A DNA stretch of 55,181 nt. It comes from Azospirillum melinis (lineage in GTDB: Bacteria > Pseudomonadota > Alphaproteobacteria > Azospirillales > Azospirillaceae). Positions 1 to 7,648 of the stretch are shown here, one piece after another; position 1 is the stretch's first letter; each line of letters opens with the position of its first letter. The position numbers and the translations under genes were made by a program. The notes under the pieces were generated by a model. The model was given only the letters and a program-made list of their open reading frames with translations, made no database searches and had not been told where the DNA came from. The stretch is taken from contig NZ_WHOS01000048.1 in NCBI RefSeq assembly GCF_013340935.1, positions 1 to 55,181 on the forward strand, given 5' to 3'.

Positions 1-24
1 GCAACGCTGCCATAACTACAGTAG

Positions 25-38
25 TTTTTTTTTTTTTT
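25..38. other. poly-T run near the window start
   Basis: A run of 14 T residues lies just upstream of the first gene. It could be the tail of a terminator for a gene outside the window, but no clear stem is visible in the 24 bases before it, so the role is undecided. Confidence 0.3.
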
Positions 39-75
39 AAACGAGAAACGGGCATAGGATATCAAGAAGGGTCTC

Positions 76-657
76 GTGGCCTGGGTGTGGTGTAAAGGAT
101 CCACCCTCCCAGCAGTCGCGGCTCTCCTTCTCACCCTCGCCCTCATCACGCCCACCCTTGCCGCCGGCATTCCACAGCCGGACGGCTACCGCCTGTCAGA
201 CTACCGCTCCCCCACGCCGGACGGGGTCCTCGGGGCGGAGACGGTCGACACCCCTGCGGTGCAGGCGTTGCTGTCGCAAGGCCGTCTTATTCCTGTCTTC
301 GTCCAGCGCCTGGAGCGCAGCACATTGCCCGGCGGCCCCTGGTTGCAATCGAAGCCCTACCGGCAAATACCCGGCAGCGTCTGGCTGCCCAATGTGGGGG
401 TGGGCGCCCCCGATCCGGCGACGCTGGCATGGTTCGAGTCCGAGTTGGACCGTCTGACCGGCGGCGACCGCTCCCGCGATCTTTTGTTCTACTGCCTGTC
501 CGATTGCTGGCTGTCATGGAACGCGGCCAAGCGGGCGGTGTTGCTTGGGTATGCCCGTGTCCATTGGTACCCGACAGGCATCGACGGCTGGATGGAAGCC
601 GGTCTGCCGACGGAGGAGGCGCATCCGCTGCCGCCTCCCACTGCTCCCACTCCCTGA
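76..657 (+). CDS. PQQ-dependent catabolism-associated CXXCW motif protein
   Basis: 193 residues. The N-terminus is a signal peptide (hydrophobic stretch about residues 12-30 ending in an Ala-rich cleavage region), so the protein is exported. The rest resembles a rhodanese-like fold. The diagnostic block is FYCLSDCWLSWNAAKRA, the Cys-x3-Cys-Trp signature of the family that has the name CXXCW and is found beside PQQ genes and PQQ-linked alcohol dehydrogenases. A second family block, HWYPTGIDGW, follows. Its exact biochemical role is unknown; a periplasmic redox or sulfur role is inferred from the two cysteines. It starts with GTG behind a purine-rich AAGAAGG. It lies immediately upstream of pqqA, which supports the PQQ link. 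Confidence 0.85.
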   Translation: MAWVWCKGSTLPAVAALLLTLALITPTLAAGIPQPDGYRLSDYRSPTPDGVLGAETVDTPAVQALLSQGRLIPVFVQRLERSTLPGGPWLQSKPYRQIPGSVWLPNVGVGAPDPATLAWFESELDRLTGGDRSRDLLFYCLSDCWLSWNAAKRAVLLGYARVHWYPTGIDGWMEAGLPTEEAHPLPPPTAPTP

Positions 658-779
658 TATCGGGGGCGGGTCGGCACCGAAGGAGATGGCGGATTACACC
701 ATGGTAGCATGGCGGCCCTCCGCCCCGGACCGCTACTCTTCATCTTGCCAACCATCCTGGTAAGCAACAGTCAGCAAGC

Positions 780-784
780 AGGAG
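780..784 (+). promoter_or_regulatory. ribosome binding site of pqqA
   Basis: AGGAG lies nine bases before the ATG at 794 and supports this small ORF as a real gene. Confidence 0.7.
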
Positions 785-793
785 TATCACGCG

Positions 794-874
794 ATGAAGA
801 CCTGGCGCAAACCGAAGACCACCGAAATCGCCGTCGGCACCGAGATCAACGCCTACGCCTGCGCCGGCCTGTAA
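794..874 (+). CDS. pqqA: pyrroloquinoline quinone precursor peptide PqqA
   Basis: This 26-residue peptide is the ribosomal precursor of the redox cofactor PQQ. The cofactor is built from one Glu and one Tyr side chain. They are visible here as Glu17 and Tyr21 in the spacing E-x3-Y (EINAY), which the radical SAM enzyme PqqE crosslinks. The N-terminus (MKTWRKPK) is the usual PqqA leader. A strong AGGAG precedes the ATG. It is first in the pqqABCDE order and is separated from pqqB by a hairpin, as is common where the precursor must be made in excess. Confidence 0.95.
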   Translation: MKTWRKPKTTEIAVGTEINAYACAGL

Positions 875-890
875 GCCGGACGAACCGGGG

Positions 891-923
891 CCGGGGAAGC
901 ACGGCGTGACAGCACTTCCCCGG
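891..923 (+). terminator. hairpin between pqqA and pqqB (likely partial terminator or RNA stabiliser)
   Basis: A perfect 9-bp stem (CCGGGGAAG at 891-899 with CTTCCCCGG at 915-923) encloses a 15-base loop just after the pqqA stop. A short T tract (CTTTTTC) lies some 17 bases further on rather than directly behind the stem, so full termination is doubtful. It would fit attenuation that keeps pqqA transcript above pqqB-E. Confidence 0.55.
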
Positions 924-986
924 ACCTGCCTTCCATAGGGCCTTTTTCTCAAGGACCGCGCCCAAGACGCGCTCAAGACGGTGGCC

Positions 987-1919
987 ATGAAGATTCTCGT
1001 ACTCGGTTCGGCAGCCGGCGGGGGCTTCCCGCAATGGAACTGCGCCTGCGAGGGTTGCCGCCGTGCCCGTTCCGGTGACCCGGCGGCCAAGCCCCGCACC
1101 CAATCGTCGCTGGCGGTGACCGCCGACGGCGAACGCTGGCTGTTGCTGAACGCCTCGCCCGATCTCGGCGCGCAGCTGCTCGCCAACCCGCAGCTGCATC
1201 CCCGGAATGGTCTGCGCGGCAATCCGATCGGCGCGGTGCTGCTGACCAATGCAGACATCGACCATGTGGCGGGCCTGCTGACCCTTCGCGAATCTCATCC
1301 CTTCGCCGTTTATGCCACCCCGCGCGTCCATGGCGTGCTGGCCGGCAACAGCGTGTTCAACGTGTTGAATCCCGAACTGGTCGCGCGCCGCCCGATGGCG
1401 CTGGGCGAACCCTTCCAGCCCGCCGGCGCCGACGGTCGGCCGCTGGGACTGGAGGTCGAGGTGTTCGCGGTGCCGGGCAAGGTGGCGCTCTATCTGGAGG
1501 ATGCGTCGGCCGGTCCCGGCTTCGGCTCCGTCGCCGAGGACACGGTGGCGCTGCGCATCCGCCCAAGCGACGGGTCCAGCGACGGCTTCTTCTACATCCC
1601 CGGCTGCGCCGCCATGCCGGGCTGGCTGGCCGACCGGCTGCATGGGGCGCCGCTCGTGCTGTTCGACGGCACAACCTGGACCGACGATGAGATGATCCGT
1701 AGCGGCACCGGGGTGAAGACGGCGGCACGCATGGGCCACATGCCGATGTCGGGACCGGCCGGCAGCATGGCCGCCTTCGCGCCGCTGAGCGTCGCCCGCA
1801 AGTTCTACATCCACATCAACAACACGAACCCCGCCCTGCTGGAGGATTCGCCCGAACGGGCGGAGGCCGAGGCGGCCGGCTGGCGCATCGCCCATGACGG
1901 GCTGGAGCTGACCCTATGA
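987..1919 (+). CDS. pqqB: PQQ biosynthesis protein PqqB
   Basis: 310 residues from the ATG at 987; an in-frame GTG at 981 is an alternative, but family members begin at this methionine (MKILVLGSAAGGGFPQWNC). PqqB has the metallo-beta-lactamase fold and is thought to hydroxylate the crosslinked Glu-Tyr intermediate before PqqC acts. The N-terminal glycine-rich strand-loop and the TNADIDHVAGLLTL block, a variant of the metal-binding region, are visible. It is cytoplasmic, with no signal peptide. The TGA stop overlaps the start of pqqC (ATGA), implying translational coupling. Confidence 0.95.
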   Translation: MKILVLGSAAGGGFPQWNCACEGCRRARSGDPAAKPRTQSSLAVTADGERWLLLNASPDLGAQLLANPQLHPRNGLRGNPIGAVLLTNADIDHVAGLLTLRESHPFAVYATPRVHGVLAGNSVFNVLNPELVARRPMALGEPFQPAGADGRPLGLEVEVFAVPGKVALYLEDASAGPGFGSVAEDTVALRIRPSDGSSDGFFYIPGCAAMPGWLADRLHGAPLVLFDGTTWTDDEMIRSGTGVKTAARMGHMPMSGPAGSMAAFAPLSVARKFYIHINNTNPALLEDSPERAEAEAAGWRIAHDGLELTL

Positions 1920-2692
1920 CTGAGCTGATGTCCCGCGAGGAGTTCCGCGCCGCGCTCTATGCCATCGGCGAGCGGCAGTATCACGACCTCCACCCGTTCC
2001 ATCAGCTGCTGCACGGCGGCAAGCTGCAAAAGGGGCAGATCCAGGCCTGGGCGCTGAACCGCTTCTATTATCAGGTATCGATCCCGCGCAAGGATCTGAC
2101 CATCATGTCGCGCATGGACGATCCGGCGTTGCGCCGCGCCTGGTTGCAGCGCGTGCTGGACCATGACGGGCTGACCCAGACCGGCGAACTGGACGAGACC
2201 AAGGTCGGCGGCATCGAACGCTGGTTGCGGCTGACCGACGGGTTGGGGCTGGATCGCGACTATGTAAAGTCGCTGGAAGGTCTTCTGCCCGCCACCCGCT
2301 TCGCCGTGGATGCCTATGTCAACTTCGTGCGCGACCATTCGCTGCTTGAAGCGGTGGCGTCCTCGCTGACCGAGCTGTTCGCGCCGTCGATCCACCGCGA
2401 ACGCATCGCCGGGTTCGAGCGCAACTACGCCTTCGCCAACGACAGCACGCTGTCCTATTTCCGCAAGCGGCTGGATGAGGCACCGCGCGACGTGGAATTC
2501 GGTCTGGACTATGTGCTGACCAATGCCCATACAGCGGAACAGCAGCAGCAATGCCTGCGCGCCCTGCGCTTCAAGACCGAGCTGCTGTGGGCGCAGCTGG
2601 ATGCCCTGCACCATGCCTATGTCACCCCCAACCTGATTCCGCCCGGCGCCTTCGTGCCGGTGGACATGGAACCGACACGGTACAGCCGGTGA
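1916..2692 (+). CDS. pqqC: pyrroloquinoline-quinone synthase PqqC
   Basis: 258 residues, the usual size. PqqC catalyses the last step of PQQ synthesis, the cofactor-free ring closure and eight-electron oxidation of the bicyclic precursor. It is an all-helical protein of the haem-oxygenase-like/TENA fold. Family blocks seen include RQYHDLHPFHQLLHGGKL near the N-terminus, NRFYYQVSIPRKDL, and FVRDHSLLEAVASSLTELFAP in the middle. It overlaps pqqB by four bases (ATGA) and pqqD by four bases (GTGA). Confidence 0.96.
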   Translation: MTELMSREEFRAALYAIGERQYHDLHPFHQLLHGGKLQKGQIQAWALNRFYYQVSIPRKDLTIMSRMDDPALRRAWLQRVLDHDGLTQTGELDETKVGGIERWLRLTDGLGLDRDYVKSLEGLLPATRFAVDAYVNFVRDHSLLEAVASSLTELFAPSIHRERIAGFERNYAFANDSTLSYFRKRLDEAPRDVEFGLDYVLTNAHTAEQQQQCLRALRFKTELLWAQLDALHHAYVTPNLIPPGAFVPVDMEPTRYSR

Positions 2693-2985
2693 ACGCCGTC
2701 GCTCCCCACATTGCCGAGACCGACCGGTTGAGGCTGGCCCCCGGAGTCATGCTGCGCAACGACCGCCGCCGCGGCCAGTGGATGCTGATGGGGCCGGAGC
2801 GGCTTCTGGTGCTGGACGAGATGGCGCTGGCGGTGGTGCGCGCCTGCGTCGGTGCGGAGATCGCCGATGTGGCCGCCGGCATCGACCGGCTGACCGTGGA
2901 ATACGACGCGCCGCGCACGGAGGTCGCCGCCGATGTCCTGGAGATGCTGACCGACCTGCGCAACAAGGGTTATGTCGTCACATGA
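2689..2985 (+). CDS. pqqD: PQQ peptide chaperone PqqD
   Basis: 98 residues with a GTG start overlapping the pqqC stop. PqqD is the small winged-helix-like peptide-binding protein (a RiPP recognition element) that binds the PqqA leader and presents it to PqqE. Seen: a basic stretch RNDRRRGQWMLMGPER, the conserved LVLDEMALAVV helix, and a C-terminal DVLEMLTDLRNKGYV, all typical of the family. It is a separate protein here; in some organisms PqqD is fused to PqqC. In-frame upstream ATGs would place the start inside pqqC, so the GTG is preferred. Confidence 0.94.
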   Translation: MNAVAPHIAETDRLRLAPGVMLRNDRRRGQWMLMGPERLLVLDEMALAVVRACVGAEIADVAAGIDRLTVEYDAPRTEVAADVLEMLTDLRNKGYVVT

Positions 2986-2993
2986 GATGCCCC

Positions 2994-3022
2994 GGGAGGT
3001 GTGTCTCCAGGAGGTGTGTTCA
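2994..3022 (+). promoter_or_regulatory. duplicated Shine-Dalgarno segment before pqqE
   Basis: Two adjacent near-copies of GGAGGTGTGTYC occur in the 37-base pqqD-pqqE gap. The second (AGGAGG at 3010-3015) sits eight bases before the ATG at 3023 and decides that start over an upstream in-frame start at 2972. Confidence 0.6.
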
Positions 3023-4141
3023 ATGAGCTGCGCCCTGCCCACCTTCGCGGCATCCCCGGCCGCCGAACCGGCCCCGCCCTTCGCGGTGCTGATGGAGTTG
3101 ACGCACCGCTGCCCGCTGCGCTGCCCCTATTGCTCCAACCCGGTGGCGCTCGAGTCCGCCAGCGCGGAACTGGACACCGCCACCTGGAAGCGCGTGCTGG
3201 ACGAAGCGGCGGACGTCGGTGCGCTCCAGGTGCATTTCTCCGGCGGAGAGCCCTGCGTCCGCAAGGATCTGGAGGAGCTGGTCGCCCACGCGACGGAGAT
3301 CGGCCTCTACAGCAACCTCATCACCTCCGCCGTGCTGCTCGACCGGGCCCGGTTGGAGCGGTTGCAGCGCGCCGGGCTTCAGCACGTGCAGATCAGCCTT
3401 CAGGATGCCGAAGCGACCGGCGCCGACCGCGTCGGCGGCTTCAAGGGCGGTCACGTGAAGAAGCTGGAGGTGGCACGGGCGGTGGTCCGGCAGGGTATGG
3501 CGCTGACCATCAACGCGGTTCTGCACCGCCACAACATCGACCGGGTGAATGACGTCATCGATCTGGCGATGGATCTCGGTGCCGGACGGATCGAAATCGC
3601 CAACGTGCAGTATTACGGCTGGGCGCTCGCCAACCGCGCGGCCCTGATGCCGTCGCGTGAGCAGTTGCTGGCGATGGACGCTGCGGTGCGCGGCCGGCTG
3701 CCAGAACTGGCGGGTCGGATCGTGGTCGATTACGTCGTGCCGGATTATTACGCCCGCCGGCCGAAGAGCTGCATGGGCGGCTGGGCGCGCCGCTTCATGA
3801 ACGTCACCCCGCGCGGCCGGGTTCTGCCCTGCCATGCGGCGGAGACGATTCCGGGGATGGCGTTCGAGACGGTGCACGACCGCAGCCTGTCCGACATCTG
3901 GCGCGATGGCCCAGCCTTCGCCCGCTACCGCGGCACCGACTGGATGCCGGAGCCCTGCCAGTCCTGCGACCACAAGGAGGAGGATTGGGGCGGCTGCCGC
4001 TGTCAGGCTCTGGCACTGGCGGGCAGCGCCGATGCGACCGACCCGGTTTGCGAAGTGTCGCCGGCCCATGCGGAGGTCGCCGTGCTGCGCGACCGCGACG
4101 CCGCGGCACTGGGGACGGAGTGGACCTATAGGGGTCTCTAG
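3023..4141 (+). CDS. pqqE: PqqA peptide cyclase PqqE (radical SAM/SPASM)
   Basis: 372 residues from the ATG with the strong AGGAGG. PqqE uses S-adenosylmethionine and a 4Fe-4S cluster to form the Glu-Tyr carbon-carbon bond in PqqA. The radical SAM motif CPLRCPYC places the cluster ligands at Cys30, Cys34 and Cys37. The FSGGEPCVRKDL (SAM-binding GGE) block follows at about residues 74-85. The C-terminal SPASM region carries further cysteines (LPCHAAETIPG, CQSCDHKEEDWGGCRCQA) for auxiliary clusters. An alternative start at 2972 would add 17 residues without family support. It is the last gene of pqqABCDE; no pqqF/G protease is present in the window. Confidence 0.96.
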   Translation: MSCALPTFAASPAAEPAPPFAVLMELTHRCPLRCPYCSNPVALESASAELDTATWKRVLDEAADVGALQVHFSGGEPCVRKDLEELVAHATEIGLYSNLITSAVLLDRARLERLQRAGLQHVQISLQDAEATGADRVGGFKGGHVKKLEVARAVVRQGMALTINAVLHRHNIDRVNDVIDLAMDLGAGRIEIANVQYYGWALANRAALMPSREQLLAMDAAVRGRLPELAGRIVVDYVVPDYYARRPKSCMGGWARRFMNVTPRGRVLPCHAAETIPGMAFETVHDRSLSDIWRDGPAFARYRGTDWMPEPCQSCDHKEEDWGGCRCQALALAGSADATDPVCEVSPAHAEVAVLRDRDAAALGTEWTYRGL

Positions 4142-4156
4142 AGAAGTTTTGTGTCG

Positions 4157-4183
4157 GGGGGAGTATCGGCCGCGATCTCCCCC
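4157..4183. terminator. likely terminator downstream of pqqE
   Basis: GGGGGAG (4157-4163) pairs with CTCCCCC (4177-4183), extended inward by ATCG/CGAT with one bulged base and a GCCG loop. It lies between the convergent pqqE and the small minus-strand gene and could serve both. There is no good T tract. Confidence 0.5.
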
Positions 4184-4199
4184 TGCCTTTCCGCCGCCC

Positions 4200-4376
4200 T
4201 CACTTGTCGTGTCCCGACCCGCCCTTCTTGCCGCCGCCATCCTGCTTGTTGACCGTCGCCCAGGCGCGGCTTTCTGCCTCATCTTTGGACACGCCGCGCT
4301 TCTCGTAACTTTCTTCGATATGCTCGGCCTTGCGCTTCTGCTTGTCGGTGTATTTGTCCTTGTCGCCCTGGGACAT
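4200..4376 (-). CDS. small charged stress protein (often annotated 'plasmid stabilization protein')
   Basis: 58 residues starting MSQGDKDKYTDKQKRKAEHI, with AGGAGG placed correctly before this ATG; an upstream ATG at 4424 lacks such a site. The sequence is highly charged, has an AESRAWATVNK block and ends in a GGGKKGGSG tail. This matches a widespread small-protein family that databases usually call plasmid stabilization protein, although no toxin-antitoxin partner is seen and the name is not good evidence of function. The KGG-like tail suggests a hydrophilic stress protein; this is inference. It converges with pqqE. Confidence 0.75.
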   Translation of the reverse strand: MSQGDKDKYTDKQKRKAEHIEESYEKRGVSKDEAESRAWATVNKQDGGGKKGGSGHDK

Positions 4377-4538
4377 CGGATCCTCCTGTTGGGCTATGGG
4401 GGTTTCCCCGCTCAACAGTTTCACTGGATGGGAAGTTCCTCAGGGAAATAGGCGAAAACTCATATCCGGGACAGGACAGACGAAAAGCGCGGCTTGCCGT
4501 AAGCGCAGCCGTCACCCATCCTTTTCCCAATGCTTTCA

Positions 4539-4546
4539 GGGGGAGG
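4539..4546 (+). promoter_or_regulatory. Shine-Dalgarno of the betaine-binding protein
   Basis: GGGGGAGG lies seven bases before GTG 4554 and inside any frame opened at ATG 4530, so it favours the GTG start. Confidence 0.6.
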
Positions 4547-4553
4547 TTCCGGG

Positions 4554-5498
4554 GTGTTCACGATCTTCAACAAGAGCCGCGCCTTCATGGGTGCGGCCAT
4601 GGGTGCGGCAATTCTGGCGGTCGGTCTTGCCGCCGGCACGGCACAGGCGGCGGATGCGGTCCGCGTCGGCTCGAAGCTGGATGCCGAAAGCGGGCTGCTC
4701 GGCACCATGATCCTGCAGGTCTTGCAGGCAGGCGGCATCCCGACGGAGAACAAGATTCAGCTGGGCCCGACCAAGATCGTGCGCGGCGCCCTGCTGTCCG
4801 GCGAGATCGACATCTATCCCGAATATACCGGCAACGGCGCCTTCTTCTTCAACGTCGACAGCGATCCGGTCTGGAAGAATGCCGGGGCCGGCTACGACAA
4901 GGTCCGGCAGCTCGACCAGGAGAAGAACAGCATCGTCTGGCTGAAGCCGGCCCCGGCCAACAACACCTGGGCGCTGGCCGTGCGGCGCGACGTGGCCGAC
5001 GCCAACAAGCTGAAGACCATGGAGGATTTCGCCAAGTGGGTTGGCGGCGGCGGCAAGGCCAAGGTCGCCGCATCGGCGGAGTTCGTGGAAAGCCCGGCCG
5101 CCCTGCCCTCCTTCCAGCAGACCTACGGCTTCGCGCTCAAGCCCGACCAGATGCTGATCCTGGCCGGCGGCGACACCGCGGCCACCATCCGTGCGGCGGC
5201 CGAACAGACGTCCGGCGTCAACACCGCCATGGTCTACGGCACCGACGGCGCCATCGCGGCACTCGACCTCGTCGTGCTGGCCGACACCAAGGGCGCGCAG
5301 ATGGTGTATGAGCCGGCGCCGACCGTCCGCGCCACCGTGCTGACCGCCAACCCGAAGATCGCCGATCTGCTGAACCCGGTCTTCTCCAGCCTGGATGCCG
5401 AGACCCTGCGCGGGCTGAACGCCAAGATCTCGGTGGACGGCCAGGACCAGAAGCAGGTCGCCACCGACTACCTGAAGTCCAAGGGCTTCCTGAAATAA
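4554..5498 (+). CDS. yehZ: glycine betaine/choline-type ABC substrate-binding protein (OsmF/YehZ-like)
   Basis: 314 residues from GTG 4554. An N-terminal signal peptide (hydrophobic core about residues 10-33, ending AAGTAQA-ADAV) directs it to the periplasm. The mature part belongs to the OpuAC/OsmF class that binds quaternary amines: VRVGSKLDAESGLLGTMILQ, then GEIDIYPEYTGNG, the hallmark of this class. Ligand specificity cannot be read off; glycine betaine or choline is inferred from family and from the operon, which has the same order as E. coli yehZYXW. Low-affinity betaine uptake is the known role of that system. Confidence 0.85.
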   Translation: MFTIFNKSRAFMGAAMGAAILAVGLAAGTAQAADAVRVGSKLDAESGLLGTMILQVLQAGGIPTENKIQLGPTKIVRGALLSGEIDIYPEYTGNGAFFFNVDSDPVWKNAGAGYDKVRQLDQEKNSIVWLKPAPANNTWALAVRRDVADANKLKTMEDFAKWVGGGGKAKVAASAEFVESPAALPSFQQTYGFALKPDQMLILAGGDTAATIRAAAEQTSGVNTAMVYGTDGAIAALDLVVLADTKGAQMVYEPAPTVRATVLTANPKIADLLNPVFSSLDAETLRGLNAKISVDGQDQKQVATDYLKSKGFLK

Positions 5499-5507
5499 GC
5501 CGGCGAC

Positions 5508-6692
5508 GTGACCAGCCGACTTCTCGTGCACAACCGCGTCGCCCTGCTGATGGTTCTGGCCGCGGCGGTCGCCGCCATGGCCTTGCCCTTTCTCGGCTTC
5601 GCACCCAACCGTCTGCTGTCGGGACGGCCGGTGCCGCTGTGGGCGGCGGTGCAGGGGCTGGGCGGGGCGGCGGCGCTGCTGCCGGGGTTGGTGCTGCTGG
5701 CGACGCCGTTCCTGCGGCCCACCCGTGCCGGGATTGGCCTGACCGTCGCGGCGGGCGGACTGTTCACCGCCGGGCTGGTCTGGCTGGCGGGCGCGCAGGC
5801 GGCGGCACTGGCCCAGGGAGCGTCCGCAGCGGCGCGGACCTCCTTCGCCTCCGGCTTCTGGGTGATGGCGGCAGCGGGTCTGCTGACCGCCATCGACGCG
5901 GCGCGCCGGCTGGGGCTGGGCGCCATCGGCCGGATGGCGGTCGGCGGAGCGGTCGCCGCGCTGGTGGCGCTGCAACTGGCATCCGGTCATCTCGACGCGC
6001 TGTCGATCCTCAAGGAATACGCCAACCGGCGCGAGATTTTCGCCGACGCCGTACTGCGCCACGCCACGCTGGTGGTGGCGGCGCTGGTCCCGACCCTGCT
6101 GATCGGCATTCCTCTCGGCGTCGCGGCCCACCGGGTGCAGGCGGTCGGGCGTGCGGTGTTCCCGGTGCTGAACGTGGTGCAGACAGTGCCGTCCATCGCC
6201 CTGTTCGGTCTGCTGATGGCTCCGCTGGCGGCGCTGGGCGCGATGCTGCCGGGGACGGGGATCAGCGGGGTCGGCCCCCTGCCGGCGGTGATCGCCCTGA
6301 CGCTCTATTCGCTGCTGCCCATCGTCCGCAACACGGCGGTCGGGCTGGACGGCGTTCCCGCCCCGGTGCGGGAGGCCGCCCGAGGCATGGGACTGACGCC
6401 GCGCCAGATCTTCCTGCGCGTCGACCTGCCGCTGGCGCTGCCGGTCTTCCTGTCGGGACTGCGCATCACCGTGGTCCAGGCGGTCGGGCTGGCGGCGGTG
6501 GCGGCACTGATCGGTGCGGGCGGGCTGGGTGCCATCATGTTCCAGGGGCTTTTCGCCAACGCGCTGGACCTTGTGCTGCTGGGCGCCGTTCCCGTCATTC
6601 TGCTGGCAGTGGCGGCCGACGCCCTGCTTTCCATCGGCATTGCCGCCGCCACCCACAGCATCGGCGTCCTGCCGGGAAAGAGTGCGCCATGA
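5508..6692 (+). CDS. yehY: ABC transporter permease (YehY-like, long form)
   Basis: 394 residues, GTG start nine bases after the binding-protein stop. The N-terminal part contributes extra hydrophobic segments before the canonical permease domain, as in YehY, which is longer than its partner. The C-terminal domain carries the EAA loop (REAARGMGLTPRQIFLRVDLP), which docks on the ATPase. VQTVPSIALFGLLMAPLAALG is the typical OpuBB-type segment. The stop overlaps the ATPase start (ATGA), so the two are co-translated. It acts in the inner membrane with the YehW-like partner. Confidence 0.83.
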   Translation: MTSRLLVHNRVALLMVLAAAVAAMALPFLGFAPNRLLSGRPVPLWAAVQGLGGAAALLPGLVLLATPFLRPTRAGIGLTVAAGGLFTAGLVWLAGAQAAALAQGASAAARTSFASGFWVMAAAGLLTAIDAARRLGLGAIGRMAVGGAVAALVALQLASGHLDALSILKEYANRREIFADAVLRHATLVVAALVPTLLIGIPLGVAAHRVQAVGRAVFPVLNVVQTVPSIALFGLLMAPLAALGAMLPGTGISGVGPLPAVIALTLYSLLPIVRNTAVGLDGVPAPVREAARGMGLTPRQIFLRVDLPLALPVFLSGLRITVVQAVGLAAVAALIGAGGLGAIMFQGLFANALDLVLLGAVPVILLAVAADALLSIGIAAATHSIGVLPGKSAP

Positions 6693-7648
6693 TCGAATTC
6701 GAGCAGGTGACCAAGCGCTTCGGCTCCTGGACGGCGGTGGATGCCGTGTCCTTCACCGTGGCGGAAGGGGAGTTCCGCGTGCTGATCGGGCCGTCCGGCT
6801 CCGGCAAATCGACGGTGCTACGGATGATCAACCGGCTGATCCCCGCCGACGAGGGCGCCATCCGCATCGATGGCGAGGACATCGCGTCCCTGAAGCCGGA
6901 GGAACTGCGCCGCCGCATGGGTTACGTCATCCAGTCGGTCGGTCTGTTCCCGCACTGGACGGTGGAACGCAACATCGCCACCGTCCCCGGCCTGCTCGGC
7001 TGGCCCAAGGCGCGCATCCGCGACCGGGTGACGGAACTGCTGGAATTGCTGAACCTCGACCCCCGCCGGTACCGCGGCGCCTATCCGCACCAGTTGTCAG
7101 GCGGACAGCAGCAGCGCGTCGGCGTCGCCCGCGCCCTGGCGGCGGAACCGCGCATCCTGCTGATGGACGAACCGTTCAGCGCGCTCGACCCGATCACCCG
7201 CGCCAGCTTGCAAACGGAACTGTCGGCCATCCACCGCCGTACCGGCACCACCGTGGTCTTCGTCACCCACGACATGGACGAGGCGCTGCGGCTTGGCGAC
7301 CGCATCGCGGTGATGGACCATGGCCGGCTGATCCAATGCGCCACGCCGCTGGACATCCTGACCCGTCCGGCCAGCCCGCTGGTGCGCGACCTTGTCGGGC
7401 GCGAGGAATGGGGGCTGAAACGGCTGGCGGTGGAGACGGTCGGCGACCGCGCCCGCCGGCAGGAGAGCGTGACCGGCGAACCGCTGGCTGCGGAGACCCC
7501 GCTGCACCGCGCCCTGTCGGAGATGGTCGCCCGCGGCACCGAGCGGCTGCCGGTGGTGGACGGCGACGGCCGGCCGGCCGGCGTGCTGCACCTCTCCGAC
7601 CTCGTCCGTCCCACCTCCGGCGGTGTGGTCCCCGGCGGCACCGCATGA
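6689..7648 (+). CDS. yehX: glycine betaine ABC transporter ATPase (YehX-like)
   Basis: 319 residues. Walker A GPSGSGKST lies at residues 34-42, the signature LSGGQQQRV starts at about 136, and Walker B ILLMDEP ends near 162, followed by the switch His in VTHDMDEA. The last ~70 residues (LHRALSEMVARGTERLPVVDGDGRPAGVLHLSDL) look like a single CBS-type repeat, as in the ProV/OpuA class, where CBS domains sense ionic strength. Only one CBS-like unit is seen, so osmotic gating is inference. It overlaps both neighbours by four bases. Confidence 0.9.
   Translation: MIEFEQVTKRFGSWTAVDAVSFTVAEGEFRVLIGPSGSGKSTVLRMINRLIPADEGAIRIDGEDIASLKPEELRRRMGYVIQSVGLFPHWTVERNIATVPGLLGWPKARIRDRVTELLELLNLDPRRYRGAYPHQLSGGQQQRVGVARALAAEPRILLMDEPFSALDPITRASLQTELSAIHRRTGTTVVFVTHDMDEALRLGDRIAVMDHGRLIQCATPLDILTRPASPLVRDLVGREEWGLKRLAVETVGDRARRQESVTGEPLAAETPLHRALSEMVARGTERLPVVDGDGRPAGVLHLSDLVRPTSGGVVPGGTA

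Noticed and set aside
4200..4376. Toxin-antitoxin interpretation of the 'plasmid stabilization' protein
   Set aside because: No partner gene is adjacent and the sequence is a short charged KGG-like protein; the name is a database carry-over.
4536..6656. A 706-residue minus-strand open frame across the betaine importer
   Set aside because: Gln/His/Arg-rich translation opposite a well-conserved binding protein and permease; typical GC-rich shadow.
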